From Bacteroidota bacterium (GTDB lineage: Bacteria; Bacteroidota; Bacteroidia; Chitinophagales; Saprospiraceae), in NCBI GenBank assembly GCA_024743405.1, contig JANSWP010000075.1, positions 1-35,440 on the forward strand: a DNA stretch of 35,440 bases, given 5' to 3'. Below are positions 7,800 through 17,793 of the stretch, in pieces. The notes beneath the pieces were generated by a model. That model had not been told where the DNA came from. It searched no databases and was given only the letters and a program-made list of their open reading frames with translations. Position 1 is the stretch's first letter, and every line of letters starts with the position of its first letter. The position numbers were made by a program, and so were the translations under genes.

Positions 7800-8657
7800 A
7801 TGGAAAAACTTAAAATAGCCATTCAAAAATCAGGGCGACTTAGTGAACAGTCCAAACAGTTATTGAAAGATTGTGGTATAAAAATTAAAAATGGAAAAAA
7901 TGCGCTCCGTGTTTCCGCGAGTAATTTTCCATTAGATCTTTTTTATCTGAGAGACGATGATATTCCTCAATATGTTCAAGATGGAATTGCAGATATTGGA
8001 ATAGTTGGTGAAAATGTATTGTTGGAAAAAAAGACTAAATGTAATATTGTTCAAAAGTTGGGATTCGCTAAATGTCGGCTCTCATTAGCCATTCCGAAAA
8101 GTATTGAGTATAAGGGAATTGAATATTTCAAAAATAAAAAAATAGCCACCTCTTATCCTGTTATCTTATCTGACTTCTTATCAAAACACAATGTAAAGTC
8201 CGAAATACATGAGATAAGCGGATCGGTAGAGATTGCTCCAAATATCGGTCTTGCTGACGCTATTTGTGACTTGGTAAGTACTGGTTCAACACTTTTTAGT
8301 AATGGTTTAATCGAAGTAGAGGAAGTTCTTAAATCTGAAGCCGTTATTATTGGTAAAACAAATTTTTCGAGCGTACAACAATCCATTTTAGATAAATTAA
8401 TATTCAGGATTCAGGCGGTTCAAAAAGGACGAAATAGTAAATATGTAATTCTAAATGCGCCTAATGAGAAAATTGAACTCATCACCGGTATTATTCCAGG
8501 ATTAAAAAGTCCCACGGTTGTTCCATTAGCAGAAAATAATTGGTCAGCTGTTCATTCTGTCATTTCCGAAGATGTCTTTTGGGATGTAATTGATGAATTA
8601 AAAAATGCGGGAGCAGAAGGGATATTAGTTATGCCCGTTGAGAAAATGATTATTTGA
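7800..8657 (+). CDS. hisG: ATP phosphoribosyltransferase, long form
   Basis: The first step of histidine synthesis, joining ATP and PRPP to phosphoribosyl-ATP. At 285 residues this is the long form: a periplasmic-binding-like catalytic core (IAIQKSGRLSEQS at the start, DDIPQYVQDGIADIGIVGENV, then the PRPP-loop region ICDLVSTGSTL) and a C-terminal regulatory ACT-like HisG_C domain from about residue 205. The long form is feedback-inhibited by histidine and needs no HisZ; none is seen here. The start lies 15 bp after the attenuator T-run, so it is the first structural gene controlled by the leader. Confidence 0.95.
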   Translation: MEKLKIAIQKSGRLSEQSKQLLKDCGIKIKNGKNALRVSASNFPLDLFYLRDDDIPQYVQDGIADIGIVGENVLLEKKTKCNIVQKLGFAKCRLSLAIPKSIEYKGIEYFKNKKIATSYPVILSDFLSKHNVKSEIHEISGSVEIAPNIGLADAICDLVSTGSTLFSNGLIEVEEVLKSEAVIIGKTNFSSVQQSILDKLIFRIQAVQKGRNSKYVILNAPNEKIELITGIIPGLKSPTVVPLAENNWSAVHSVISEDVFWDVIDELKNAGAEGILVMPVEKMII

Positions 8658-8666
8658 AAATCGTGA

Positions 8667-9986
8667 ATGAGCAATAATCGCCTCTTTTCACTAAAAATTC
8701 AATCGATGAAAACCTATAACAACCCAAACCCAGAAACTTGGGAATCCATCCTCAAGCGACCAGCAATGGATTTTTCGAAAATCGAAAATATCGTTTCGAA
8801 AATATTAAATAATGTTCGCCAAAATGGAGATACGGCTTTGAAAGAATATTCTAAAAAATTTGATCGGGTCGACTTAGATACCCTAGCAGTTTCAACAGCC
8901 GAATTGGAAGAAGCAGAAAATTTAGTTTCAAAAGAACTAAAAACTGCGATAAATATAGCACGTCAGAACATAATAAAATTTCACGCTTCTCAAGAACAAA
9001 AGATTGAAATCGTCGAAACCATGCCAGGCGTTTCCTGTTGGCGAAAAAGTGTTGCCATTCAAAAAGTTGGATTATATATTCCAGGAGGCACTGCCCCCCT
9101 TTTTTCAACTGTTTTGATGTTAGGAATTCCTGCTAAATTAGCGGGGTGTGAAGAAATCATTTTGTCTAGTCCACCTAACGCTGAGGGAAAAGTTCATCCA
9201 GCTATATTATATACTGCCCATTTAATTGGGATAAAAAAAATATTCAAACTTGGTGGCGCACAAGCCATTGGAGCCATGGCATACGGAACTGAAACCGTAC
9301 CTAAAGCCTATAAGATTTTTGGACCCGGAAATCAATATGTTACAGCAGCTAAAATGTTGGTCAATAAGGAAGGTATTCCCATCGATATGCCAGCTGGACC
9401 TTCTGAAGTATTAGTGGTAGCTGATAAAAATTGTGAGCCTTCTTTTGTTGCTGCAGATTTACTTTCTCAGGCTGAACACGGAGAAGATAGTCAAGTCATT
9501 TTGGTTGCATTTGAGGAAGAAATGGTCTCAGAAATCGATATTGAAATAAATAAACAGCTTAAAAAATTACCTCGTAAATCAATTGCCGAAAAAGCACTTA
9601 AAAATAGCATGACAATCATTATGGATTCGGAAGAGGAGGCAAAGAATTTAGTGAATTTCTATGCGCCTGAGCACCTCATTATCGCCACAAGAAGTGCTAA
9701 TAATTTTGCAAAAGGCATTGTAAATGCAGGTTCCATTTTTCTTGGAAATTATACACCTGAAAGTGCAGGAGATTATGCATCTGGAACAAATCATACTTTG
9801 CCAACAAATGGTTTTGCTAAATCTTATAGTGGTGTTTCTTTAGATTCTTTTGTCAAAAAAATTACTTATCAAAAATTGACAAAAGAAGGACTTAGGAACA
9901 TTGGAAAAACGATTGAACTTATGGCAGAAGCAGAGGAATTAGAAGCACATAAAAATGCTGTTTCCATTCGACTTTCAAAAATTTAA
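8667..9986 (+). CDS. hisD: Histidinol dehydrogenase
   Basis: A zinc enzyme that oxidises L-histidinol to L-histidine in two NAD-dependent steps. Family signatures in order: VGLYIPGGTAPLFSTVLML, LGGAQAIGAMAYGTE, FGPGNQYVTAAK, DMPAGPSEVLV, AADLLSQAEHG (Zn-site Gln/His), FYAPEHLII and SAGDYASGTNHTLPTNG. It has 439 residues from the ATG at 8667, 9 bp after hisG. A second in-frame ATG at 8706 gives 426 residues, closer to the family's usual length; the choice is unresolved. Only 4 bp separate its stop from hisC. Confidence 0.95.
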   Translation: MSNNRLFSLKIQSMKTYNNPNPETWESILKRPAMDFSKIENIVSKILNNVRQNGDTALKEYSKKFDRVDLDTLAVSTAELEEAENLVSKELKTAINIARQNIIKFHASQEQKIEIVETMPGVSCWRKSVAIQKVGLYIPGGTAPLFSTVLMLGIPAKLAGCEEIILSSPPNAEGKVHPAILYTAHLIGIKKIFKLGGAQAIGAMAYGTETVPKAYKIFGPGNQYVTAAKMLVNKEGIPIDMPAGPSEVLVVADKNCEPSFVAADLLSQAEHGEDSQVILVAFEEEMVSEIDIEINKQLKKLPRKSIAEKALKNSMTIIMDSEEEAKNLVNFYAPEHLIIATRSANNFAKGIVNAGSIFLGNYTPESAGDYASGTNHTLPTNGFAKSYSGVSLDSFVKKITYQKLTKEGLRNIGKTIELMAEAEELEAHKNAVSIRLSKI

Positions 9987-9990
9987 TTTT

Positions 9991-11031
9991 ATGAATATTC
10001 AAAGCCTAATTCGTTATAATATTCGTCAATTAAAACCGTATTCATCCGCACGAGGAGAGTATTCTGGATATTCAAAAATCCTATTAGATGCCAATGAAAA
10101 TCCCTTCGATAATGGAATGAATCGTTACCCAGATCCTTTACAAATTGATCTGAAAAATGAGCTGGCTATAATTAATGGAGTACAACCTGAAAATATCTTT
10201 TTAGGCAATGGAAGTGATGAAATCATTGACTTATTAATACGCGTTTTTTGTGAGCCAAATGAGGATGAGGTCATGGTTTTGCCCCCAACTTTTGGTATGT
10301 ATGAAGTTGCAGCTAGCTTGTCGAATATTAAAGTTAAAAAAATCAATTTAACCCCTGAATTCCAACCAGATGTCGACCAAATATTAAATGAAGCGACGCC
10401 CCAAACTAAGATTCTTTTCCTTTGCTCGCCTAATAATCCAACGGGCAATTGCTTCCAACCTAGAATCATAGAAAACTTAATAAAAAACCATATAGGAATT
10501 GTTGTGGTTGATGAAGCATACATTGACTTTTCTGAGTACGACTCTGTCCTAAACTGGATAAGGAAATATCCAAATTTGGTAGTTATTCAAACCTTTTCAA
10601 AAGCATGGGGTTTGGCAGGTATTCGATTAGGAATGGGGTTCGCATCCAAAGAAATTATTGAGGTATTAAACAAGGTAAAAATGCCTTATAATGTAAATGT
10701 CTTAACACAAAAGATGGCATTGGAGGCAGTTCAGAATTTGGAAGAAAAAAAAACACAAGTAAATGAAATTCTTATTCAAAAAGCTATTCTAAAGAAAGGA
10801 TTAGTCCGTTTTGAATTTGTCGAAAAAATGTATCCCTCCGATGCGAATTTCTTTTTATTAAAGGTAAAAAACCCGCAAAAGCTAATTCATTTTTTAAGAG
10901 GAAAAGGAATCATCATCCGAGATCGTTCAAAAACGATTTTATGTGAAAATTGTGTTCGGATTTCAGTAGGAACAAACCTTGAGAATGAACAATTATTAAG
11001 AGCATTAAAACTATACAATAGTTTAAAATAA
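9991..11031 (+). CDS. hisC: Histidinol-phosphate aminotransferase
   Basis: A PLP enzyme moving an amino group from glutamate to imidazole-acetol phosphate. It has 346 residues from the ATG at 9991, placed 4 bp after the hisD stop; an upstream in-frame ATG at 9955 lies inside hisD and adds only a 12-residue tail unlike the family. Motifs include [43 protein letters not shown] and the PLP-lysine segment [14 protein letters not shown]. The C-terminus carries the substrate Arg region CVRISVGT. It is the third gene of the operon. Confidence 0.95.
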   Translation: MNIQSLIRYNIRQLKPYSSARGEYSGYSKILLDANENPFDNGMNRYPDPLQIDLKNELAIINGVQPENIFLGNGSDEIIDLLIRVFCEPNEDEVMVLPPTFGMYEVAASLSNIKVKKINLTPEFQPDVDQILNEATPQTKILFLCSPNNPTGNCFQPRIIENLIKNHIGIVVVDEAYIDFSEYDSVLNWIRKYPNLVVIQTFSKAWGLAGIRLGMGFASKEIIEVLNKVKMPYNVNVLTQKMALEAVQNLEEKKTQVNEILIQKAILKKGLVRFEFVEKMYPSDANFFLLKVKNPQKLIHFLRGKGIIIRDRSKTILCENCVRISVGTNLENEQLLRALKLYNSLK

Positions 11032-11044
11032 TCCTTTTTTTAAT

Positions 11045-12205
11045 ATGATGGGCAAAAAAATTGAAATGAAAAAAGTACTTTTTATAGACCGGGATGGAAC
11101 TTTGGTGATCGAACCACCTCTAGACTACCAACTAGATAGCCTAGATAAGTTGGAATTCTATCCAAAAGTTTTTCAAAATTTAAGTAAGATAGCTTCTGAA
11201 CTAGATTTCGAATTGGTGATGATTACCAATCAAGATGGGTTAGGTACGGATTCTTTTCCGGAAGAGACTTTTTGGCCTGCCCAAAACAAGATTTTAAAAG
11301 CCTTTGAAAACGAAGGAATTACTTTTTCAGAAATTTTTATTGATCGAACCTTTGCCCACGAAAATGCTCCTACTCGAAAACCCAATACAGGGTTGTTAAC
11401 TAAATATATTTCAGGAGCATATGATCTAAAAAACTCTTTTGTTTTAGGTGATCGATTGACAGATATCGAACTAGCAAAAAATTTGGGTGCTAAAGGAATT
11501 TGGGTGAATAATGAGCCAGGTTTGGGAGCGGAAGAATTGACACAAAACATGGACAAATTATCCAATCATATTGCATTAACAACAACAGATTGGGACGAAA
11601 TTTATCAGTTTCTAAAATTACCAGATCGTGTTGCCAGCCTAACCAGAAAAACAAATGAAACAGACATTTTTATTGAGTTGAATTTAGATGGTTCTGGGAA
11701 AAGTAATAACGAAACAGGGATCGCTTTTTTTGATCATATGCTTGATCAATTGTCTAGACATTCAGGATGCGATCTAACGGTAAAAGTAATTGGTGATTTG
11801 GAAGTAGATGAACATCATACGATTGAAGATACCGCCATTGCATTGGGACAAGTATTTTTGGAAGCATTAGGGATGAAAGCTGGTATAGAGAGATATGGCT
11901 TTTGTCTGCCAATGGATGATTGTTTGGCACAAGTAGCCATTGATTTTGGTGGAAGAAATTGGTTGGTTTGGGAAGCAGAATTCAAAAGAGAGATGATCGG
12001 TAAAATGCCAACCGAAATGTTTTTCCATTTCTTTAAATCCTTCTCTGACAGTGCCAAATGCAATTTGAACATTAAGGCAGAAGGCATTAATGAACATCAT
12101 AAAATAGAAGCTATTTTTAAAGCATTTGCAAAGTCAATAAAAAGAGCTATTCGAAGAGATTTGAGAAATTTAACTCAAATACCGACGACAAAAGGAGTTT
12201 TATAA
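11045..12205 (+). CDS. hisB: Bifunctional histidinol-phosphatase / imidazoleglycerol-phosphate dehydratase
   Basis: A 386-residue fusion of two steps. The N-terminal HAD phosphatase (about residues 8-165) has FIDRDGTL (nucleophile Asp), MITNQDGLG, and [13 protein letters not shown]. The C-terminal IGP dehydratase (about 190-386) has [31 protein letters not shown] and [16 protein letters not shown], with the His clusters that bind manganese. The start could be 11045 or the ATG at 11066 ([13 protein letters not shown]), which begins right at the HAD core and is equally plausible. A 99-bp gap with an AATTCAA/TTGAATT repeat separates it from hisH; no promoter box is evident there. Confidence 0.95.
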   Translation: MMGKKIEMKKVLFIDRDGTLVIEPPLDYQLDSLDKLEFYPKVFQNLSKIASELDFELVMITNQDGLGTDSFPEETFWPAQNKILKAFENEGITFSEIFIDRTFAHENAPTRKPNTGLLTKYISGAYDLKNSFVLGDRLTDIELAKNLGAKGIWVNNEPGLGAEELTQNMDKLSNHIALTTTDWDEIYQFLKLPDRVASLTRKTNETDIFIELNLDGSGKSNNETGIAFFDHMLDQLSRHSGCDLTVKVIGDLEVDEHHTIEDTAIALGQVFLEALGMKAGIERYGFCLPMDDCLAQVAIDFGGRNWLVWEAEFKREMIGKMPTEMFFHFFKSFSDSAKCNLNIKAEGINEHHKIEAIFKAFAKSIKRAIRRDLRNLTQIPTTKGVL

Positions 12206-12304
12206 ATGTTCAACATTCTTAAATAGTCCTTCAAGCTTAAGTAATTATTTAAAAACCAAAGCTTTATAAATTCAACTTCGAAATCCAAAAATTGAATTAA
12301 TGCT

Positions 12305-12895
12305 ATGAAAATTTCAATCATAAATTATAATGCTGGTAATGTACAATCTGTGCTTTTCGCGATGAAGCGGTTAGGTATTAAAGCAAATTTGACGGATAAC
12401 ATTGAAGAAATCCAAAAATCAGATAAAGTAATTTTTCCTGGTGTTGGGGAAGCATCATCAACAATGGCTTTCCTAAAAGATAAGAAACTTGATTCCGTAA
12501 TTATCAATTTAAAACAACCCGTTTTAGGGATTTGTCTGGGCATGCAATTGATGTGTGCTTATTCTGAGGAGAATGAAACGCCCTGTCTTGGGATTTTTCC
12601 TTCGAAAGTGCGAAAATTCCTTTTCACAGACCCAAAATCTAAAGTCCCTCATATGGGATGGAATCTAATACAAGACTTGAAAGGGGATATTTTTGATGAA
12701 TCATTAGAAGGAGCATTCACTTATTTCGTTCATGGGTTTTATGTGGAAAAAAATGAATTTACCACCGCTACATGCGATTATATTATCCCCTTTTCAGCAG
12801 CTATTCAAAAGGAAAATTTTTATGCGACTCAATTTCATCCAGAAAAATCTGGATCTGTTGGAGAGCGTATTTTGACTAATTTTTTAACAATTTAA
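12305..12895 (+). CDS. hisH: Imidazole glycerol phosphate synthase, glutaminase subunit
   Basis: A class I glutamine amidotransferase that supplies ammonia to HisF. It has 196 residues, the usual length. The nucleophile Cys lies in VLGICLGMQLM, the catalytic His-Pro-Glu in ATQFHPEKSG; the N-terminal IINYNAGNVQSV and PGVGEAS segments are typical. It is encoded 15 bp before hisA and, with hisA and hisF, forms a tight block. Confidence 0.95.
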   Translation: MKISIINYNAGNVQSVLFAMKRLGIKANLTDNIEEIQKSDKVIFPGVGEASSTMAFLKDKKLDSVIINLKQPVLGICLGMQLMCAYSEENETPCLGIFPSKVRKFLFTDPKSKVPHMGWNLIQDLKGDIFDESLEGAFTYFVHGFYVEKNEFTTATCDYIIPFSAAIQKENFYATQFHPEKSGSVGERILTNFLTI

Positions 12896-12910
12896 GAGAT
12901 CAGAAATCGG

Positions 12911-13627
12911 ATGAAAATAATACCTGCAATTGATATAATCGAAGGTAAATGTGTTAGGCTCACTCAAGGAGATTATACTCGAAAAAAAGTATATAATGAA
13001 AATCCATTGGAAGTAGCAAAACAATTTGAAAACCAAGGAATTAAGCAACTACATTTAGTAGATTTAGATGGTGCAAAAAGTGGTCGAATCATCAATCATA
13101 GAATCTTGAATTCAATAGCATCAAATACCAACCTTAAAATCGATTTTGGTGGTGGGTTAAAGAGAGACGAAGACCTAAAAATAGCCTTTGAAAATGGAGC
13201 CAATCAAATTACAGGTGGCACAATAGCAGTGAAAAATCGAGATTTATTTTTGAATTGGCTCGAGATTTATGGCTCTGAAAAAATCATTCTTGGAGCTGAT
13301 GTTCGAAACCAAAAGGTTGCGGTCAATGGCTGGTTAGAGGAAAGCCAATTTGACATTTTTGATTTCTTAAAAGACTATGTTGCTTTAGGTATTCAATATG
13401 TAATTTGTACAGATATCTCTCGTGATGGCTGCCTTGGGGGAAGTGCTTTGGAATTATACAAAAACATTTTACTAGCATTCCCAAGTTTAAAGTTAATTGC
13501 AAGCGGCGGCGTAACTTCTAAAGCAGAAATAGTGGAATTGAAAAAATTAGGATGCCATGGGGCAATTATAGGAAAGGCTCTTTACGAAGGAAGAATTAAC
13601 CTAAATGACCTAAAAACAACGATATGA
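12911..13627 (+). CDS. hisA: Phosphoribosylformimino-5-aminoimidazole carboxamide ribotide isomerase
   Basis: A (beta/alpha)8 barrel enzyme of 238 residues that performs the Amadori rearrangement of ProFAR to PRFAR. It starts [20 protein letters not shown] with the catalytic Asp of strand 1. The two half-barrel phosphate-binding repeats are visible: DFGGGLK in the middle and ASGGV near the C-terminus, with TDISRDG carrying the second catalytic Asp. Its stop overlaps the hisF start in an ATGA arrangement, indicating translational coupling. Confidence 0.95.
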   Translation: MKIIPAIDIIEGKCVRLTQGDYTRKKVYNENPLEVAKQFENQGIKQLHLVDLDGAKSGRIINHRILNSIASNTNLKIDFGGGLKRDEDLKIAFENGANQITGGTIAVKNRDLFLNWLEIYGSEKIILGADVRNQKVAVNGWLEESQFDIFDFLKDYVALGIQYVICTDISRDGCLGGSALELYKNILLAFPSLKLIASGGVTSKAEIVELKKLGCHGAIIGKALYEGRINLNDLKTTI

Positions 13628-14382
13628 CACTGGCAAAAAGAATTATTCCATGCCTTGATATAAAAAATGGAAGAACCGTTAAAGGAGTCAATTTTGTCAA
13701 TTTAAGGGATGCCGGAGATCCTGTTGAATTCGGAAAGGCCTATTCTGAACAAGGGGCCGATGAGCTTGTTTTTTTGGACATAACTGCCACACTTGAAAAG
13801 CGAAAAACATTATCGGAGTTAGCAAAAAAAGTAGCGTCAAATTTAAATATACCTTTCACTATCGGTGGTGGAATTTCTTCGATTAAAGATGCTGAGACTT
13901 TGCTTGAATCGGGAGCAGACAAAATCTCCATAAATTCAGCTGCCTATCGAAACCCAAGTTTAATTGATGAAATTGCCAAACGGTTTGGAAGTCAGTTCTT
14001 GGTTATTGCAATTGATGCAAAAAAAATGGAAAACGATTGGATTGTCCACTTAAGTGGAGGTAAAATTCCAACGTCCACTACTCTATTAGATTGGTCAAGA
14101 GAAGTAACCCAAAGAGGTGCAGGCGAAATCCTCTTTACCTCAATGAATCATGACGGAACTAAAGGTGGATTTGCTTGTGAAATCATGGCAAAGGTTTCTC
14201 AAAGCGTCTCGATTCCTATTATCGCATCTGGTGGTGCTGGGAGTTCTGAAGACTTTTACGATGTTTTTACAAAAGGAAAGGCAGATGCAGGATTGGCTGC
14301 TAGTATTTTCCATTTTGGAGAAATAGGCATTGCTGATTTAAAAGGGTATTTAAAAGAAAAAGGAATTTCGGTTCGAATTTAG
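13624..14382 (+). CDS. hisF: Imidazole glycerol phosphate synthase, cyclase subunit
   Basis: A barrel enzyme of 252 residues that, with HisH, converts PRFAR and ammonia to IGP and AICAR. It has the typical start [20 protein letters not shown] with catalytic Asp, the TIGGGISS phosphate loop, [13 protein letters not shown] with the second catalytic Asp, and IIASGGAGS. It overlaps hisA by 4 nt. A 58-bp gap follows before hisIE. Confidence 0.95.
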   Translation: MTLAKRIIPCLDIKNGRTVKGVNFVNLRDAGDPVEFGKAYSEQGADELVFLDITATLEKRKTLSELAKKVASNLNIPFTIGGGISSIKDAETLLESGADKISINSAAYRNPSLIDEIAKRFGSQFLVIAIDAKKMENDWIVHLSGGKIPTSTTLLDWSREVTQRGAGEILFTSMNHDGTKGGFACEIMAKVSQSVSIPIIASGGAGSSEDFYDVFTKGKADAGLAASIFHFGEIGIADLKGYLKEKGISVRI

Positions 14383-14440
14383 AGATCGATCTTCAAAAGC
14401 TGATAATCGATAAATATTGACTAAAAAAAGTTCACACAAC

Positions 14441-15043
14441 ATGGATATAAAATCACTCGATTTTAAAAAAGTAAATGGATTAATGCCGGCTATTATTCAA
14501 GATTTTGAATCGCAAAAAGTTTTGATGTTAGGATATATGGACGAAAAAGCTTTAAAGAAAACTTTGGATGAGGAAAAGGTAACATTCTTTAGCAGAACTA
14601 AAAATCGGCTTTGGACCAAAGGAGAAACCTCTAGTAATTATTTATGGGTAAAAGATATCTTAGTGGATTGCGATAAGGATACTCTATTAGTCAAAGTATG
14701 CCCTGAAGGAGAGGTTTGTCACAAAGGGTTTGACACCTGTTTTGAGGAAGAAAATTCTACAGATTTTTCACTTATTCAACTTCAATCCATTATAAAAGAC
14801 AGAAAAAACAACCCATCGGAAAAATCCTACACAACAAGTCTGTTCAAAAAAGGAATTAATAAAGTAGCGCAGAAGGTTGGAGAAGAAGCTGTGGAATTAG
14901 TCATTGAGGCAAAAGATGATAACAAGGATTTATTTTTAAACGAAGCTGCAGACTTGATGTATCATTATTTAGTGCTTTTGCAAGCTAAGGAGGTAGACTT
15001 AGAGGAAGTTTTAGAAATTTTAAAAGGTCGCCATAAAAAATGA
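14441..15043 (+). CDS. hisIE: Bifunctional phosphoribosyl-AMP cyclohydrolase / phosphoribosyl-ATP pyrophosphatase
   Basis: A 200-residue fusion that performs the second and third steps of the pathway. The HisI part (about 1-110) has MLGYMDEKAL, FFSRTKNRLWTKGETS and the zinc/magnesium region VDCDKDTLLVKV with a CHKGFDTCF cysteine pair. The HisE part (about 115-200) is an all-alpha MazG-like domain with KVGEEAVELVIEA and NEAADLMYHYLVLL. The ATG at 14441 is preferred to a TTG at 14417, whose eight extra residues are polar and unlike the family. It is the last gene of the operon. Confidence 0.95.
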   Translation: MDIKSLDFKKVNGLMPAIIQDFESQKVLMLGYMDEKALKKTLDEEKVTFFSRTKNRLWTKGETSSNYLWVKDILVDCDKDTLLVKVCPEGEVCHKGFDTCFEEENSTDFSLIQLQSIIKDRKNNPSEKSYTTSLFKKGINKVAQKVGEEAVELVIEAKDDNKDLFLNEAADLMYHYLVLLQAKEVDLEEVLEILKGRHKK

Positions 15044-15048
15044 TTTTT

Positions 15049-15075
15049 CTCAGAAAAGTCTAAGACTCTTTTGAG
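15049..15075 (+). terminator. Hairpin directly after hisIE, possible his operon terminator
   Basis: CTCAGAAAAGTCT and AGACTCTTTTGAG pair with two mismatches, starting 6 nt after the hisIE stop. No T-run follows, so it may act as a 3' stabiliser or weak terminator. It abuts the left end of the long palindrome that begins at 15074. A second perfect hairpin, CTGAGAA/TTCTCAG, lies at 15234-15253 before the rocD stop. Confidence 0.45.
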
Positions 15076-15235
15076 GAATACGGACATAATAAATTGACCA
15101 ATTTGAACCTACCTTTTTTTTCCCTAATTTTTCAAAAAATGCTCTCCATAGCTTTGGCTATACCTGTACTTTTTGCCTCATTAGTTACAAAAAATTCTAA
15201 CCACAAATTGGTCAATTTATTTTATCCGCATTCCT
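15074..15235. repeat. Long imperfect palindrome, copy 1 of a three-copy family
   Basis: The outer arms 15074-15105 and 15204-15235 pair at 29 of 32 positions and contain the self-complementary AAATTGACCAATTT. The centre (about 15134-15179) is the family core: an A-run, TGCTCTCC, the hairpin ATAGC-TTTG-GCTAT, then TACCTGTAC, a T-run and GCCTC. Copies 2 (21327-21492) and 3 (23718-23885) share this core but not the arms. It lies between the convergent his operon and rocD. No transposase or target duplication is visible. Confidence 0.8.
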
Positions 15236-15280
15236 GAGAAACAATATTCTCAGAAGAGTATTTTCGTAAGGTGTAGACAA

Positions 15281-16567
15281 TTATTTACTGAATCCTAAAA
15301 TCGTCTTTTCGATGATATCACAACACTCATGTAATTGATCTTCTGTCATAACAAGTGGTGGGGCAAAACGGATAATATTTCCATGTGTCGGTTTTGCTAA
15401 TAAACCATTTTCGGCCAGTTCTAGACAAATGTTCCAAGCGGTTTTACTATCTGGAGAGTCATTAATAACTACTGCATTTAATAAACCACGACCTCTCACT
15501 AATGTAGCTAAATCTGATTTTTGAACCAAAACCTCCATTCTTTCACGGAAAATATTCCCTAATTTTCTTGCATTTTGAGCTAGGTTCTCATCTGCCACAA
15601 CTTTCATCGCTTCCATTGCCACCGCACACGCCAATGGATTTCCTCCATAAGTACTACCATGCTGTCCGGGTTGAATGACATCCATGATTTCTTTGTTTGC
15701 CAAAACAGCAGAAACAGGATAAGCACCTCCCGAAAGTGCTTTACCTAAAATTAGAATATCTGGCTTTGCGTAAGTTGCTTGTTGCTCGCAACGATTTTCA
15801 CAGCTACAATTTCCACAGACAGCAAGTAGGCTACCAGTTCGAGCAATGCCCGATTGAATTTCGTCTGCAATAAATAGAACATTATGTTTTTTACATAAAT
15901 CTGCTGCTTTTAAAAGGAAATCATCTGCAGGCACATAAACCCCTGCTTCACCTTGAATTGGTTCGACTAAAAATCCAGCAATATTTTGTGCATCCGCCTT
16001 CAATTCTGCCTCTAAAGCCTCCAAGTTATCATATTCAATCGAGACAAAACCAGGTGTGTAAGGACCAAAATGCCCTTTAGCATCAGGGTCACTAGAAAAG
16101 GAAATAATGGTCACAGTACGCCCATGAAAATTCTCTCCACATACAATGATTTTTGCTTTTCCATTTTCAATACCTTTCACCTCGTATCCCCATTTTCGGC
16201 AAATCTTGATCGCGGTTTCTACACCTTCAGCCCCCGTATTCATGGGTAGAACCTTATCAAATCCGAAATACTCTGTTATATATTTTTCATATTTCCCTAA
16301 ATAATCATTGTAAAAAGCACGCGAAGTCAGACATAAAGTTTCCGCCTGTTCTTTCATTTTATTAACAATCCTAGGGTGGCAATGTCCTTGATTTACAGCA
16401 GAATAAGCCGATAAAAAATCATAATATTTTTTCCCTTCCACATCCCAAACAAAAACACCTTCACCACGGGAAAGTACTACTGGAAGAGGATGATAATTGT
16501 GGGCTCCATATTTATCTTCGAGCTTCATTAAGTCCTGAGAGGACGCAGTCATAGATTCATTGATCAT
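15281..16567 (-). CDS. rocD: Ornithine aminotransferase with Cys-rich insertion
   Basis: A class III PLP aminotransferase of 428 residues, converting ornithine and 2-oxoglutarate to glutamate semialdehyde and glutamate. Features in order: [78 protein letters not shown], and the PLP-lysine segment [16 protein letters not shown] (K276). It differs from the core family by an insertion of roughly ten residues at about 250-262 with four cysteines in a CxxCxCxxxC pattern, right before the PLP lysine, which could bind a metal or form disulfides. Its own promoter box lies upstream. The starts at residue 1 or Met6 are both possible. Confidence 0.9.
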   Translation of the reverse strand: MINESMTASSQDLMKLEDKYGAHNYHPLPVVLSRGEGVFVWDVEGKKYYDFLSAYSAVNQGHCHPRIVNKMKEQAETLCLTSRAFYNDYLGKYEKYITEYFGFDKVLPMNTGAEGVETAIKICRKWGYEVKGIENGKAKIIVCGENFHGRTVTIISFSSDPDAKGHFGPYTPGFVSIEYDNLEALEAELKADAQNIAGFLVEPIQGEAGVYVPADDFLLKAADLCKKHNVLFIADEIQSGIARTGSLLAVCGNCSCENRCEQQATYAKPDILILGKALSGGAYPVSAVLANKEIMDVIQPGQHGSTYGGNPLACAVAMEAMKVVADENLAQNARKLGNIFRERMEVLVQKSDLATLVRGRGLLNAVVINDSPDSKTAWNICLELAENGLLAKPTHGNIIRFAPPLVMTEDQLHECCDIIEKTILGFSK

Positions 16568-16598
16568 AATAATTTGATTTTATTGATTGTAACTTTTG

Positions 16599-16606
16599 CA
16601 AAGGTA
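16599..16606 (-). promoter_or_regulatory. rocD -7 box, TACCTTTG
   Basis: On the minus strand TACCTTTG fits TAnnTTTG and would start transcription about 25 nt before the rocD ATG. No clear TTTG lies at the expected upstream distance, so this is a half-site call. Confidence 0.45.
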
Positions 16607-16653
16607 TTTATTTTGAAATACAGAATTGAGATTTATTATTAGACTTTTCGATT

Positions 16654-17754
16654 TCAATTTTTTAATTCTTTAGTTTTTTCTTTCCAAGCTCTGATCAACA
16701 TCATTCCTCTTTCATAATTCTCAATTCCTTCTTCAATTCCTTGTGCTTTTAGATACGAATCATATATGGCATTTCTTAACTTAGGAAAAAGATCAGGATA
16801 TTTATCCATATTTTGATAAATCGCTCGTAGATCATTCTTTATGCCTTCCGGCAATACATTTTTAAAAAAATTGGCATAATCCTCCTCTTGATAAAATTTA
16901 TAATTACCTGCCAAACTTCGCCAATGACTTAATTCTCCAGCATATTTAATAAATGGATTATCAGAGGTCGAACAAGCTAACCATGCCCAAAAATTACAAG
17001 TTCCTTCATCACCGAAACCATACCCATGGGACATTTCGTGCGCCATAACATAAGGAATTTGTAGGGCATGCAACCCCGCATCTATATGTCCTTCCGCTGT
17101 AAAAGGAATATAAACACCTGCTGTATTGATACGCAATAACAACCCAGAAGGTGATAATAATCTTCCCCGCACATTTCCGGATATTGGAAAACCATTTTGA
17201 AATAAAATCCGCTTTAGATCTTCCCGAATTTCCTCTTCTAATCTTTTAGGTATTAATTTTTTAGTGATAGCACTGTCCGTTATATTTGGAAGTTCATTAC
17301 GAAGCTGATTGATCAAAATAGTCTGTAAATCCAATTCCAATTTCAAATCACTAATCATCAACTTTTTAGCAGACAATCCTAATTGCTTTTCAACCGAAAC
17401 TCTCCCATAGTTATAGCCCCACATAGATAAAAAAAAGAAAACAATACCTCCAAATAGAGCTAAAAGGGAAAAAGTAAAACTGCCTAATTTTTCATACCAC
17501 TTTCCCGTTTTTATTAAGAACTCCCAAATATTAATTGTTAACCAGAAAAGGAGGATGAAAAACAATAAATAAACTGAGGGAAATGGTATTAATTGGGTAA
17601 AAGAATCTACAGCTTTGCGAAAGAAAACAAAAAAACCTCGACTATAGTAATTTTCGATGGTATCAGCAGGTAAAACAATTCGGATCAAAAGCGCCATTAG
17701 TCCTAATACTATCCACCAACTCCGCCTATCCTTCAGTATCCTCTTTATCTTCAT
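16654..17754 (-). CDS. DUF3810 membrane protein with HExxH metalloprotease-like motif
   Basis: A 366-residue protein. Three hydrophobic segments (about residues 13-30, 59-80 and 91-113) anchor it; the rest should form one large domain. That domain contains MAHEMSHGYGFGDEG: an HExxH motif at H239-E240-H243 with E250 seven residues on, the arrangement expected of a zinc metallopeptidase. The family is DUF3810, widespread in Bacteroidota and of unknown function; peptidase activity is inferred from the motif. It lies 39 bp downstream of the gasdermin-like gene on the same strand, so the two are probably co-transcribed. rocD follows but has its own -7 box in between. Confidence 0.8.
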   Translation of the reverse strand: MKIKRILKDRRSWWIVLGLMALLIRIVLPADTIENYYSRGFFVFFRKAVDSFTQLIPFPSVYLLFFILLFWLTINIWEFLIKTGKWYEKLGSFTFSLLALFGGIVFFFLSMWGYNYGRVSVEKQLGLSAKKLMISDLKLELDLQTILINQLRNELPNITDSAITKKLIPKRLEEEIREDLKRILFQNGFPISGNVRGRLLSPSGLLLRINTAGVYIPFTAEGHIDAGLHALQIPYVMAHEMSHGYGFGDEGTCNFWAWLACSTSDNPFIKYAGELSHWRSLAGNYKFYQEEDYANFFKNVLPEGIKNDLRAIYQNMDKYPDLFPKLRNAIYDSYLKAQGIEEGIENYERGMMLIRAWKEKTKELKN

Positions 17755-17793
17755 TTTTTACGAATTACACAAGAAATATAAAATTCTAATTAT

